Positions 1 to 8,147 of a stretch of DNA of 61,449 nt are shown in pieces. Source of the DNA: an uncultured Pseudoflavonifractor sp. (GTDB lineage: Bacteria; Bacillota; Clostridia; Oscillospirales; Oscillospiraceae); contig NZ_CALXGI010000014.1 in assembly GCF_944387805.1 (NCBI RefSeq), positions 1-61,449 of the forward strand. Direction: 5' to 3'. The notes under the pieces are model-generated. The model was not told the DNA's origin and did no database searches. It saw only the letters and a program-made list of their open reading frames with translations. The first letter of the stretch is position 1. The number at the start of each line of letters is the position of its first letter. The position numbers were made by a program, and so were the translations under genes.

Positions 1-695
1 CCCAGATCGGCGGTGGCGGCCTCGTAGGCCAGGTTCACCGGGTGCTGGAGGGGCAGGTTCCAGATGGGGAAGGTCTCGAATTTGGCGTAGCCCGCCTTGA
101 CCCCCCGCTTGTACTCGTGGTAGAGCTGGCTCAGGCACACGGCCATCTTGCCGCTGCCCGGACCGGGGGCGGTGACCACCACCAGGGGACGGCTGGTCTC
201 AATATAGTCGTTCCTGCCGTAGCCGTCGTCGCTGACGATGAGGCCGATGTTGTGGGGGTAACCGGCGATGGGATAGTGGAGGTAGACCTTGACGCCCAGG
301 CTCTCCAGCCGGGTGCGGAAGGCGTCGGCGGCGGCCTGGCCGGCGTACTGGGTGACCACCACGCTGCCCACCATCAGTCCCTCGCCCCGGAAGGCGTCGA
401 TAAGGCGGAGCACGTCTACATCATAAGTAATGCCCAGGTCGCCCCGAACCTTATTTTTCTCGATGTCGTTGGCGCAGATAGCGATAACGATCTCGGCGGA
501 GTCCCGCAGCTCCTTGAGCATGCGGATCTTGCTGTCCGGTGCAAAACCGGGCAGCACCCGGGAGGCGTGGTAATCGTCAAAGAGCTTGCCGCCGAACTCC
601 AGGTACAGCTTGTTGCCGAACTGGCTGATCCGCTCCCGGATGTGGGCGGACTGCATTTCCAGGTACTTCTTGTTGTCAAATCCGATCTTGTTCAT
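1..695 (-). CDS. DUF1846 family protein, C-terminal part cut by window edge
   Basis: The first 231 codons of a protein beginning [15 protein letters not shown], read from 695 toward the window start with no stop. The opening and the later segments ([45 protein letters not shown]) match the DUF1846 family, cytosolic proteins of about 495 residues with a P-loop-like GPGSGK segment. Their biochemical role is not firmly established. The ATG directly follows GGAAGG, closer than an ideal ribosome site, and a GC-rich inverted repeat (GGCGCG...CGCGCC) lies about 15-40 bases upstream in the leader. A good promoter is at 795-823, so the gene probably stands alone. Family assignment is confident; function is unknown. 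Confidence 0.85.
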   Translation of the reverse strand, partial: MNKIGFDNKKYLEMQSAHIRERISQFGNKLYLEFGGKLFDDYHASRVLPGFAPDSKIRMLKELRDSAEIVIAICANDIEKNKVRGDLGITYDVDVLRLIDAFRGEGLMVGSVVVTQYAGQAAADAFRTRLESLGVKVYLHYPIAGYPHNIGLIVSDDGYGRNDYIETSRPLVVVTAPGPGSGKMAVCLSQLYHEYKRGVKAGYAKFETFPIWNLPLQHPVNLAYEAATADL

Positions 696-794
696 CCTTC
701 CGGCCCGGCGCGCCGCAGCGCCGCGCCCTCCCATCCTCTCTGTTCCATCTAAAAATCAAACGTTTCATTCCAATTGAGAACACATAACTAAATT

Positions 795-823
795 AGTATA
801 TCACATCTCCCTTCAAAGAACAA
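795..823 (-). promoter_or_regulatory. SigA-type promoter of the DUF1846 gene
   Basis: On the minus strand TTGTTC (818-823) is followed after 17 bases by TATACT (795-800). It lies about 100 bases upstream of the start at 695 and points toward it. Confidence 0.6.
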
Positions 824-932
824 CGCACCTTCCCGCCCGGCATCCCGATTTGTCAGAACGACCAATAGCGCCGGGAATTTTTGTGCGCCTTTCGGGTGCT
901 GACATTCCCCGCCATTCCAGGCTCAGTCAAAA

Positions 933-970
933 CAGGAGCCCTGAACCGTTTGGTTCAGGGCTCCTGTTTT
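933..970. terminator. Bidirectional intrinsic terminator
   Basis: A perfect 15-bp stem (CAGGAGCCCTGAACC / GGTTCAGGGCTCCTG) with a 4-base loop is flanked by T runs on both strands. It sits just past the stop codon of the SLH gene at 974 and ends that minus-strand operon. Confidence 0.85.
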
Positions 971-973
971 CTG

Positions 974-2833
974 TCAATTTTCCTCCGCGATGATAACCCG
1001 GATGCGGCCTCCCTGGTTCTGGGCCTTGTCATAGTAGCCCGTCAGGTCATAGCCGCCGCCGGACACCCGGCTCAGGTCGGAGAGGTAGTAATTCTTGTCC
1101 CGGTACTCATATACCACTGCGCTGTCGGAGATGGTCCAGGTCTGGGTACCCGCCATGGCGGTCCTGCCGTCCACCGCCGTCAGTGCCACACCGGTCAGGT
1201 TATAGATCCGCTCCACCTCTTTGCCGTCCGTCCGCACCTGGCAGGGTCCCTTCTCCAGATTCCAGATGGTTGTCTGACTGGTGTATACCCCAGGTACTCC
1301 GGCAATGTCGTAGACATAGCTGCTCATGAGCAGCATGCCCATGGCCTGCTCGGTCACGTCGGTGAGGACGCCGTACTGGTGGAGGTCTCCGGTGACGTCG
1401 TTGAGAATCAGCCGGTCGATCTCCCCCTGGGCGTTGGTGGAGTACCAGCGCACCATGCCGCTGGTCAGGTTCACGCCGGCCAGACGGCTGGGGTAGACCC
1501 GGAGGGTCTGAGTATCCCCGCAGGTGTCCAGAATCTCCGCGTTGGCCGCCAGGGCATAGCTGCCGATGGAGGTCCCGTCGGCGCTCACCCTGCCGGTGAG
1601 GGAGGCGGAGCTGAGCCTGCTGACCTGGGTGCCGCCGGTAACCTGGACCAGGTCGCCGGGCTCGAAGGTCTTGTCCGCGTTGTCGCAGCGGTAGCGGTAG
1701 GTGCTGCCGTCAGTGGCGGTAAGGGTGATGGTATCGGCGGTGTAGGTGTGGCCGCCGGCATCCTGGTAGGTTCCGGCGCCAATGACAGTCACTATGCCGT
1801 AAACGGCGGCGCTGCTCCCGTTGGAGATACGGACGGCAGCCACGCCGCCCGTACGTCCCAGCAGCAGGGTGACGCTGTCCCCCACCTGAAAGGAGCCCAG
1901 GTCGGACAGGTCGTAGGCCGCCGAGGCGGTCTCAATGGCATAGGTCTGACCGCCTACCGTCACGGATGTAGGGTTGGCCGTGGTGCTAATCTGCTGAATG
2001 GTGCCGGCGGCCTTGCCCGACCAGGCCCAGAGGGTGTGCATAGGCTTGGAATAGTATACCACGTCCAGGCTCTGAATGTCAGCGAGCTGGGCCTCCTTGC
2101 CGTCCCGGTACACCGTGGCGGTGGTCAGGGAGAAGGGCACCGAGGCCTGCCAGTTTCCCTCCGCCACCAGTGGGCCTTCCATGGCAGAGTTAATCAGGGC
2201 TACCCGGTCAATCTCGCCGGAGGCGGTCAGGCTGTGGCCTAATGTGGTCAGGTAGATCTGTCCGGTCTTGGTGGGCGCAGTGAGGAGATTGTAGAACAGC
2301 CACAGGGCGTCCTGCCGGGTCATGGGGTCGTTCTTGCCGGCAGTGACCCCCCGGTCCAGCTCCAGGGACTGGTACATGGCCATCTGTCCCGAGCCCCAGG
2401 CGCCGGAAAAGTCCTCGTTGGCGTACCCCAGCAGGGAGAGCACCATGGACACCCCCTCCACCAGCTGAATCTGGCTGTCGGGGCGGAAGGTGCCGTCCAG
2501 ATATCCCCGGACCATGCCCTTCTCCTGGGCCACCTGGATATAGGGGGCTGCCCAGCTGGTCTTGGGCACATCGGGATAGGGGGAGATGCTGGCGGCAGGG
2601 CCAACACTGTCGGCCCAGGAGGAGGCGGCCACGGTCAGCTTGGTGAACTCCGCCCGGGTGACGGGCTGGTCCAGGTGGAGGTCGCCGTTTTCATCGCCGG
2701 TCATGATATCCAGGGCGGAGAGCACCTGGGCGGCCTCGTCCACCGTGACCTGGGCCTGGGCGGCAAAGGCGGGCGCGGCCAGTCCCAGCACAAGGACGGC
2801 GGACATCAGCGCGCAAATAATCCGTTTTTTCAT
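974..2833 (-). CDS. SLH-domain surface protein, last gene of the efflux operon
   Basis: 619 residues. A signal peptide (MKKRIICALMSAVLVLG...AFA, residues 1-25) precedes about three S-layer-homology segments (residues 30-72, 82-137, 142-187), each with the usual TRAEF / FRPDSQI / TRQDALW type motifs. These would bind secondary wall polymers. The remaining ~430 residues are Gly/Ser/Thr-rich and beta-like, with no catalytic motif I recognise. The start has a good ribosome site (AAAGGAG) and lies 14 bases after the ABC permease stop, so it belongs to the same transcript. It may be a surface partner of that transporter or simply co-transcribed. The SLH call is strong; the role is unknown. Confidence 0.85.
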   Translation of the reverse strand: MKKRIICALMSAVLVLGLAAPAFAAQAQVTVDEAAQVLSALDIMTGDENGDLHLDQPVTRAEFTKLTVAASSWADSVGPAASISPYPDVPKTSWAAPYIQVAQEKGMVRGYLDGTFRPDSQIQLVEGVSMVLSLLGYANEDFSGAWGSGQMAMYQSLELDRGVTAGKNDPMTRQDALWLFYNLLTAPTKTGQIYLTTLGHSLTASGEIDRVALINSAMEGPLVAEGNWQASVPFSLTTATVYRDGKEAQLADIQSLDVVYYSKPMHTLWAWSGKAAGTIQQISTTANPTSVTVGGQTYAIETASAAYDLSDLGSFQVGDSVTLLLGRTGGVAAVRISNGSSAAVYGIVTVIGAGTYQDAGGHTYTADTITLTATDGSTYRYRCDNADKTFEPGDLVQVTGGTQVSRLSSASLTGRVSADGTSIGSYALAANAEILDTCGDTQTLRVYPSRLAGVNLTSGMVRWYSTNAQGEIDRLILNDVTGDLHQYGVLTDVTEQAMGMLLMSSYVYDIAGVPGVYTSQTTIWNLEKGPCQVRTDGKEVERIYNLTGVALTAVDGRTAMAGTQTWTISDSAVVYEYRDKNYYLSDLSRVSGGGYDLTGYYDKAQNQGGRIRVIIAEEN

Positions 2834-2847
2834 CTTTGTATGCTCCT

Positions 2848-4020
2848 TTACTCGTAGCGCAGGGCGTCAATGGGGTTGAGCTTGGCGGCTTTGTTGGCGG
2901 GCAGATAGCCAAAAATTACACCCACCGCCAGGGACACCCCAGTGGAAATCAGGATAGCGGACAGGGAGGCCTTGGCGGTAATCCCCACAATATTGCCCGC
3001 CACTGCGGCCAGCGACACGCCCAGCACAATGCCGATGATGCCGCCCAGCACAGAGGTGGTGCCCGCCTCAATGATAAACTGCCGTCTGATATCCTTGCCC
3101 TTGGCGCCCAGTGATTTGCGGATGCCGATCTCCCGGGTGCGCTCAGTGACCGACACCAGCATGATATTCATGATGCCGATACCGCCCACCAGCAGGGAGA
3201 TGGCGGCGATGGCCACCAGGACGGTCATGACCGTGCCCTGGATATTGCCCATCATGTCCATCATCTCGCTCATGGAGATGACCATGTAGTAGTCATCATC
3301 CCCGTAGAACTGCTCCAGCCTGCTCTCAATCACCGCCTTGGCCCGGGCGTTGGTGTCCTCGCTGGTGGCGGTGAACAGGTACTGGCTGATGACCGCGTTG
3401 CCGTTGAGCCGGGTGGCGTTGGTGTAGGGAATGTAGACCGAGTTGTCGCCGCCGTAGGAGGTGTTGTCCGCCTGCTCGGCCAGCACGCCCACAATGGTAT
3501 ACTCGTTGCCGTTGATGCTCAGGGTTTCCCCCAGACCGGCGCCGTTGAAGCTCTCCTCATTGACATAGGAGCCGATGACGCACACGTCCTGCATCCGGGC
3601 GGTGTCGATATACTGAATAAACCGCCCCTGGCTCAGCTCCAGACTTTTGACGGCGATATACTCCTCCCCCACGCCGGTGAGGGTGGTGCTCAGGGTCTCG
3701 GAGCCCTGCTTCACCGTGGCCACGGAGCTGACGCTGGGGCTCATGGCGGCGATGCAGTCCGGGTTCTCGTCCTCCAGGGCGTACATCTCCTCCTCGCCGA
3801 TGTTCTGGGCGGTGCCCCGGCCCATAATCTGAACCTGGAGCAGGTTGGTGCCCATCTTCTCGAACTCGGAGTTAATCATGTCGTTCATGCCGTCGCCCAG
3901 GGAAATGATGATAATGACGGCAGCCACGCCGATGATGATGCCCAGCATGGTGAGCAGCGCCCGCATCTTGCTGGTGGCCAGGCTCTTCACCGCCAGGCGG
4001 AAGGACTGGGAAAAGCTCAT
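2848..4020 (-). CDS. MacB-type ABC transporter permease (FtsX family)
   Basis: 390 residues with the standard MacB/FtsX layout: one N-terminal membrane helix (about residues 18-45, LLTMLGIIIGVAAVII), a ~220-residue extracytoplasmic MacB-PCD region, then three C-terminal helices (from about residue 265). The segment SVTERTREIGIRKSLGA before the third helix is typical of the family. Its start overlaps the stop of the ATPase gene by four bases (ATGA), implying translational coupling. With the ATPase and the adaptor it should form a tripartite-like exporter; in Gram-positives these move peptides, lipids or antimicrobials. The substrate cannot be read from the sequence. Confidence 0.93.
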   Translation of the reverse strand: MSFSQSFRLAVKSLATSKMRALLTMLGIIIGVAAVIIIISLGDGMNDMINSEFEKMGTNLLQVQIMGRGTAQNIGEEEMYALEDENPDCIAAMSPSVSSVATVKQGSETLSTTLTGVGEEYIAVKSLELSQGRFIQYIDTARMQDVCVIGSYVNEESFNGAGLGETLSINGNEYTIVGVLAEQADNTSYGGDNSVYIPYTNATRLNGNAVISQYLFTATSEDTNARAKAVIESRLEQFYGDDDYYMVISMSEMMDMMGNIQGTVMTVLVAIAAISLLVGGIGIMNIMLVSVTERTREIGIRKSLGAKGKDIRRQFIIEAGTTSVLGGIIGIVLGVSLAAVAGNIVGITAKASLSAILISTGVSLAVGVIFGYLPANKAAKLNPIDALRYE

Positions 4021-4769
4021 GCCTCATCCTCCTCTCCGAAGCCGGCGGGCTCCTCCGCGCCGCTCTCAGTGGGCTGAACCACGGCACGCGGGTCGTGGGC
4101 GTCGCCGTCGTAAATGATGCGCCCGTCCTGGAGGCGGATAATCCGCTGGGCCCGGACGGCGATGGAGTTGTCATGGGTGATAAGCACAATGGTGTGTCCC
4201 GCCGCGTTGAGCTGCTGGAGGAAAGAGAGCACCTCCCGGCCCGTCCGGGAGTCCAGGGCGCCGGTGGGCTCGTCGGCCAGGATGACGCCGGGATTGCCCG
4301 CCAGCGCCCGGGCGATGGATACCCGCTGCTGCTGGCCGCCCGAGAGCTGGTTGGGCCGGTTTCTGTACTTGCTGCTCAGGCCCACCATATCCAGGGCCTT
4401 CATGGCCCTGGACCGCCGCTCGGAGGCCGGCATGCCGCCGTAAAGCAGGGGCAGCTCCACGTTCTCCAGCACGTTGAGGGTGGGAATCAGGTTGTACTGC
4501 TGGAAGATAAAGCCCAGCATCTTGTTGCGGATGACGGCCTGCTGGTCGTCGTCCATGGTGGACACATCCACACCTGCCAGCTCATAGGTACCGCTGGTGG
4601 GCACGTCCAGACAGCCGATGATGTTCATGGCTGTGGATTTGCCCGATCCGGACTGGCCCACAATGGCCACGAACTCCCCGTCGCTGATCTCAAAGGACAC
4701 CCCGTCCAGGGCGTGGACCGCCGTGTCGCCCATCTGATAAATCTTGTAGACGTCGGTAAACTTAATCAT
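4017..4769 (-). CDS. MacB/LolD-type ABC transporter ATP-binding protein
   Basis: 250 residues. Walker A is GQSGSGKS, the signature is LSGGQQQR, Walker B is VILADEPTGALDSR, and the switch His is in VLITHD. This is the ATPase of the adjacent FtsX-type permease, on the cytoplasmic face. The C-terminus has an extra acidic tail (about 25 residues ending GEEDEA) beyond the usual domain end. It overlaps both neighbours by four bases (ATGA at 4017-4020 and 4766-4769), so the three transporter genes are translationally coupled. Confidence 0.95.
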   Translation of the reverse strand: MIKFTDVYKIYQMGDTAVHALDGVSFEISDGEFVAIVGQSGSGKSTAMNIIGCLDVPTSGTYELAGVDVSTMDDDQQAVIRNKMLGFIFQQYNLIPTLNVLENVELPLLYGGMPASERRSRAMKALDMVGLSSKYRNRPNQLSGGQQQRVSIARALAGNPGVILADEPTGALDSRTGREVLSFLQQLNAAGHTIVLITHDNSIAVRAQRIIRLQDGRIIYDGDAHDPRAVVQPTESGAEEPAGFGEEDEA

Positions 4770-6460
4770 GGCGCGGTCACCGTCACAGAGGCCGCCGCCC
4801 CGCCGGACTGGGCCATGCCTCCCATCATCTGCTCAAACAGGCTGGTCTGCTCCATCTTGTACACCACCGTGTCCCCTTCGCTCAGGCCGGAGAGAATCTC
4901 AATGTACTGGTCGTCGTTGCGGCCCAGCTCCACCGGCGTCTCCACCAGGCGGGAGTAGTCCGGGTTGCCGTCCTTGTCGTAGGCGTCGGCAGGCAACACC
5001 TGCACCACGTTGCCCCGGCCCACCATCTCTACCGGCACGGAGAGCACATGCTCGGCGTGCTCCACCAGGATCTTGGCGGACACGTTCATGCCGGGCAGCA
5101 GGTCGCCGGGGTCGTCAATCTCTACAGTGACCGGATAGGTGGTGACGCCGTTCATGGTGGTGCCGTTGATGTTGATTTTGCTCACATGGCCGGTAAACTC
5201 CTGGCCCTCCAGGGCCTTGGTGGTGATGTTCACCTCCTGGCCCACAGCAATCTGCCCGATATTCAGCTCGTCGATGTTCATGGTGAAGCTGAGACTGGAC
5301 ATGTCGTAGATAACCGCCAGGTAGCCTGCGGCAGCAGAAGAGGTGTCCAGGTTATCCCCCGTCTTGTAATTCTTCTCAATCACCGTGCCCGAGATGGGAG
5401 AGGTGATGGTGTAGTTCTCCAGCTGATCCTTGGTGCTCTGGAGGCTCAGCTCCGCGGAACGGAGGCTGAGCTCCGCGTTTTTGATCTGGCTGTCCATATC
5501 GGTGGCCTCAAAGGCGCCGATAATCTGGTCCTTGGTCACCCGGTCCCCCTCAGAGACGGTGAGGGACTCCAGCTTGCCGCTGGTCCTGGCGGTAACGGTG
5601 GACTGAGCTGCGTAGGCAAAGGTACCGGTGCCCGCGCAGTCCGCCCCGCCCACCGAGGCGGTGCCGGTGTTCTGGTCGGAGAGGGCTCCCGGGTTGGGGA
5701 CGGCGATGGTGATCTCCCGGACCAGGGTGCCCCCCGTCCCCGCCTGATCCACAGGAGCGATGGACTCCACTGTGCCCTGGAGGGTCTCGGCGGTGCCGTC
5801 CACATACACTGTGGCGCTCTCGCCCACGTAGAGAGCTGCTGCATCGGCGGAGTGGAAGGGAATGGTCAGCTTCATGGTGTCCCGGTCCAAAATATCCGCA
5901 ATGGGCGTACCGGCAGCCACCGTGTCCCCGGCCTCGCAGTACAGCTTCTGAATCACGCCGGTGTCGCTGGCCTTCACGTCGGTGTTCTCCGCGGCATCAT
6001 CCCTGCTGTCCAGGGCGTTCTGATAGCTCAGCCGGGCCTGCTCCACCGAGATCTCCGCCCGCTCGATGGAGTTCTGTACGTCGGAGGCGTCAATCTGATA
6101 GAGCACGTCCCCCTTCTCCACCCGGTCCCCCTCTTCAAAGGGGGCGTCCAGAATCTCGCCCTTCACCAGAGCGGTGACCTGATAGGAGTCGGCGGGCTCC
6201 ACTGTGCCGGTGCCCGACACCGAGACTGTCAGATCCCGGTACTCCGCCGTGCCGGTCTGATAGAGCATGTTCTCAATTTGGCTGGAGGCGCTCATCAGAG
6301 GCCGCACCACAAACCAGAACGCCAGCGCCGCCAGAATCACCAGCACAATCAGCACCTTGAGCCATCTGCGCTTTTTCTTTGGCTTTGGAATTTTGAATTC
6401 CGGCTTTTTCACGGCAGCCGGCGCCTGGGGCGCCGCTTCTTTGATTTTTGTGCTTTCCAT
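4766..6460 (-). CDS. Efflux adaptor (HlyD/MFP family) with two lipoyl-like halves
   Basis: 564 residues, longer than the usual 380-450. A basic N-terminus (PKPKKKRRW) and one membrane helix (about residues 34-55) precede two barrel-sandwich/lipoyl-like halves. The first has VKGEILDAPFEEGDRVEKGD and DTGVIQKLYCEAGDTV around residues 95-190. The second has TSGKLESLTVSEGDRVTKDQ and ISGTVIEKNYKTGDN around residues 285-375. Each pair is separated by a helical stretch. A beta-barrel and membrane-proximal domain follow. It sits 12 bases after tetR and overlaps the ATPase gene, so it links the MacB-like transporter to the wall or outside. The duplication could be a real fusion of two hairpin units. 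Confidence 0.9.
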   Translation of the reverse strand: MESTKIKEAAPQAPAAVKKPEFKIPKPKKKRRWLKVLIVLVILAALAFWFVVRPLMSASSQIENMLYQTGTAEYRDLTVSVSGTGTVEPADSYQVTALVKGEILDAPFEEGDRVEKGDVLYQIDASDVQNSIERAEISVEQARLSYQNALDSRDDAAENTDVKASDTGVIQKLYCEAGDTVAAGTPIADILDRDTMKLTIPFHSADAAALYVGESATVYVDGTAETLQGTVESIAPVDQAGTGGTLVREITIAVPNPGALSDQNTGTASVGGADCAGTGTFAYAAQSTVTARTSGKLESLTVSEGDRVTKDQIIGAFEATDMDSQIKNAELSLRSAELSLQSTKDQLENYTITSPISGTVIEKNYKTGDNLDTSSAAAGYLAVIYDMSSLSFTMNIDELNIGQIAVGQEVNITTKALEGQEFTGHVSKININGTTMNGVTTYPVTVEIDDPGDLLPGMNVSAKILVEHAEHVLSVPVEMVGRGNVVQVLPADAYDKDGNPDYSRLVETPVELGRNDDQYIEILSGLSEGDTVVYKMEQTSLFEQMMGGMAQSGGAAASVTVTAP

Positions 6461-6472
6461 GCTGATTCTCCT

Positions 6473-7105
6473 TTATTCGTGCTGTGTTTCAGGCTGCTTT
6501 CTCGCCATGCCGCGCTTCAAGATGTCCAACATACGCAGGTAACTGCTCCGCACCGCCGCCGGGTCCTCTGCCTGGATGCCCCGGAGCACCGCCTGGCCGG
6601 TAACGTCTATCAGGATGCAGAATATTTTTTCCAGATCGTCGGCGCTGCGCAGGTCCAGCAGCCTTGGGTCTACCCACTCCACCAGGCGCCCCGGTATAGG
6701 CAGCCAGTCCTCCATCCCCAGCAGAGAGAAGAGCTGGACGCCGCTGTTGTTGCGGACAATGCCCATAATGTGCTGGTAGCGCTCCTTTTTCTCCGGGTCC
6801 CGGTACTCTGCCTGAATCCGGTCAAACAGATCTAAAAATGCGGCAAAAATATCTCCCTGCCGCCGCTCCAGCAGTTTCTCCATCAGGGCTATGAGCCGCT
6901 GGCCGTACTCGCCCATCAGGTATAGGAACAGCTCCTTCTTGTCCCGGAAGTACATATAAAAGCTGCCCCTGGGAATATCCGCCGCCTGGATCATCTTGTT
7001 GATAGAGGCCTCCGCATAGGGCACCCGGGCAAATTCCGCCCGGGCGGCAGAGAGCAGCTTCTCCCGCTTCTCCGGCGGCAGATTAAAGAATGTAGTGCTC
7101 GGCAT
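6473..7105 (-). CDS. TetR/AcrR-family transcriptional regulator
   Basis: About 210 residues. The N-terminal HTH covers roughly residues 10-55 (SAARAEFARVPYAEASINKMIQ ... GSFYMYFRDKKELF), the typical TetR pattern; the rest is the ligand-binding region. I start it at MPSTTFFNLPPEKREK because GGAGG lies 6 bases before that ATG; the longer frame to 7159 has no ribosome site. It is the first gene of the five-gene minus-strand operon and is probably an autorepressor that also controls the exporter. Candidate operator repeats lie 30-60 bases upstream (7136-7166). The inducer is unknown. Confidence 0.9.
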   Translation of the reverse strand: MPSTTFFNLPPEKREKLLSAARAEFARVPYAEASINKMIQAADIPRGSFYMYFRDKKELFLYLMGEYGQRLIALMEKLLERRQGDIFAAFLDLFDRIQAEYRDPEKKERYQHIMGIVRNNSGVQLFSLLGMEDWLPIPGRLVEWVDPRLLDLRSADDLEKIFCILIDVTGQAVLRGIQAEDPAAVRSSYLRMLDILKRGMARKQPETQHE

Positions 7106-7135
7106 CTCATCCCTCCGCATCTGATAATCTCTCAG

Positions 7136-7166
7136 ACATGATAGCTGACAGGTTGTCATGTGTCAA
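7136..7166. promoter_or_regulatory. Candidate TetR operator
   Basis: Overlapping inverted repeats lie between tetR and the divergent M23 gene: ACATGA (7136-7141) with TCATGT (7156-7161), and TGACA (7146-7150) with TGTCA at 7154-7158 and again at 7161-7165. TGACA-10-TGTCA spacing resembles known TetR-family sites. The assignment is by position and symmetry only. Confidence 0.35.
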
Positions 7167-7331
7167 TTCAGTGCCGGGAAAATTTTAAGTTTGTTTACAT
7201 TTCCGCCGTTCCATATTATCATGCCTATTTTACTTTTTTTGTATTATCATGTATATTCTTCCTCTCCCTTGTCCACAATAGGACGCGAAGGGAGCTCCGG
7301 CCCCCTCAAATCTTAGGACAGGAGCGTCACA

Positions 7332-8075
7332 ATGAAAAAAACATGGACTGACCGCTTCAGCGACTTCATGGCGGGGAAGGGCTTTTACATAGTCCTGTTC
7401 CTCTGCGTCGCCGCAATTGGAATTTCGGGCTATTACCTCTTCTCTACCCTTGGCGGGGACGATCCCGCCGCCCCGGCAGGCGGAACCGCTCAGGTCACCG
7501 TCACCCCCACGCCCAGCCTCTCCCCCTCCCCCACCGTGGACGCGGTGAAGCCGACCATTCCGGCCACCCCCTCGCCCACGCCCACGCCGACACCCACTCC
7601 CACCCCCAGCGCCAGCACCACACCCTCCGCCACGCCCAAGCCCTCTGAGGTGGTCACCTCCTCCGTGTACACCTGGCCGGTGAAGGGCGCGGTGCTCAAC
7701 GCCTTCTCCCCGGATCAGCAGGTCTTCAGCCCCACCATGGGGGACTGGCGGACCCATAACGGGGTGGATATTGCCGCCGGCCTGGGGATTCAGGTGAAGG
7801 CCGCCGCCGGCGGCACCGTCTCCGCCATCGAGCAGGACTATTTTATGGGCACAACCGTCACCATCGACCACGGAAACGGCATGGTGAGCGTTTACTCCAA
7901 TCTGGCCGAGCAGCCCACTGTGGAGGTGGGCGACGTGGTCACTACCGGGGATATTATCGGCTCGGTGGGCAGTACCGCCAAGGCCGAGAGTCTCTCCGCC
8001 TCCCACCTCCATCTGGCCATGATGAAGGACGGGGCCTATGTGGACCCGTTGGAGTATCTGCCGGACGTGAAGTAA
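7332..8075 (+). CDS. SpoIIQ-like M23 peptidase-domain membrane protein
   Basis: 247 residues. A cytoplasmic N-terminus and one membrane helix (about residues 20-40) are followed by a long Pro/Thr/Ser linker (about residues 55-110, repeated PTPTP units), then a LytM/M23 domain (about residues 115-245). M23 metal ligands are visible as HNGVD and SHLHL. In SpoIIQ-type proteins this fold spans the forespore membrane and binds SpoIIIAH; many retain or lose zinc. Both the HxxxD-like and HxH motifs look intact here. AGGAG precedes the ATG. It is alone, divergent from tetR, and ends in a strong terminator. A vegetative endopeptidase is the alternative. Confidence 0.8.
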   Translation: MKKTWTDRFSDFMAGKGFYIVLFLCVAAIGISGYYLFSTLGGDDPAAPAGGTAQVTVTPTPSLSPSPTVDAVKPTIPATPSPTPTPTPTPTPSASTTPSATPKPSEVVTSSVYTWPVKGAVLNAFSPDQQVFSPTMGDWRTHNGVDIAAGLGIQVKAAAGGTVSAIEQDYFMGTTVTIDHGNGMVSVYSNLAEQPTVEVGDVVTTGDIIGSVGSTAKAESLSASHLHLAMMKDGAYVDPLEYLPDVK

Positions 8076-8120
8076 AAAAACAGGGATGGCACAGCTTTTG
8101 CTGTGCCATCCCTGTTTTTT
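8074..8120. terminator. Bidirectional terminator between convergent genes
   Basis: A perfect inverted repeat (CAGGGATGGCACAGC / GCTGTGCCATCCCTG) has a TTTT loop, seven A's before it and six T's after it. It serves both the M23 gene (+) and the GH3 gene (-). Confidence 0.92.
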
Positions 8121-8147
8121 ATAAAGAGGCGAGATTTTGTCAGCGCT

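Noticed and set aside
7560..7625. CCCACGCC-type tandem repeat as a CRISPR or minisatellite
   Set aside because: It lies in frame within the Pro/Thr linker of the M23 protein and simply encodes PTP repeats.
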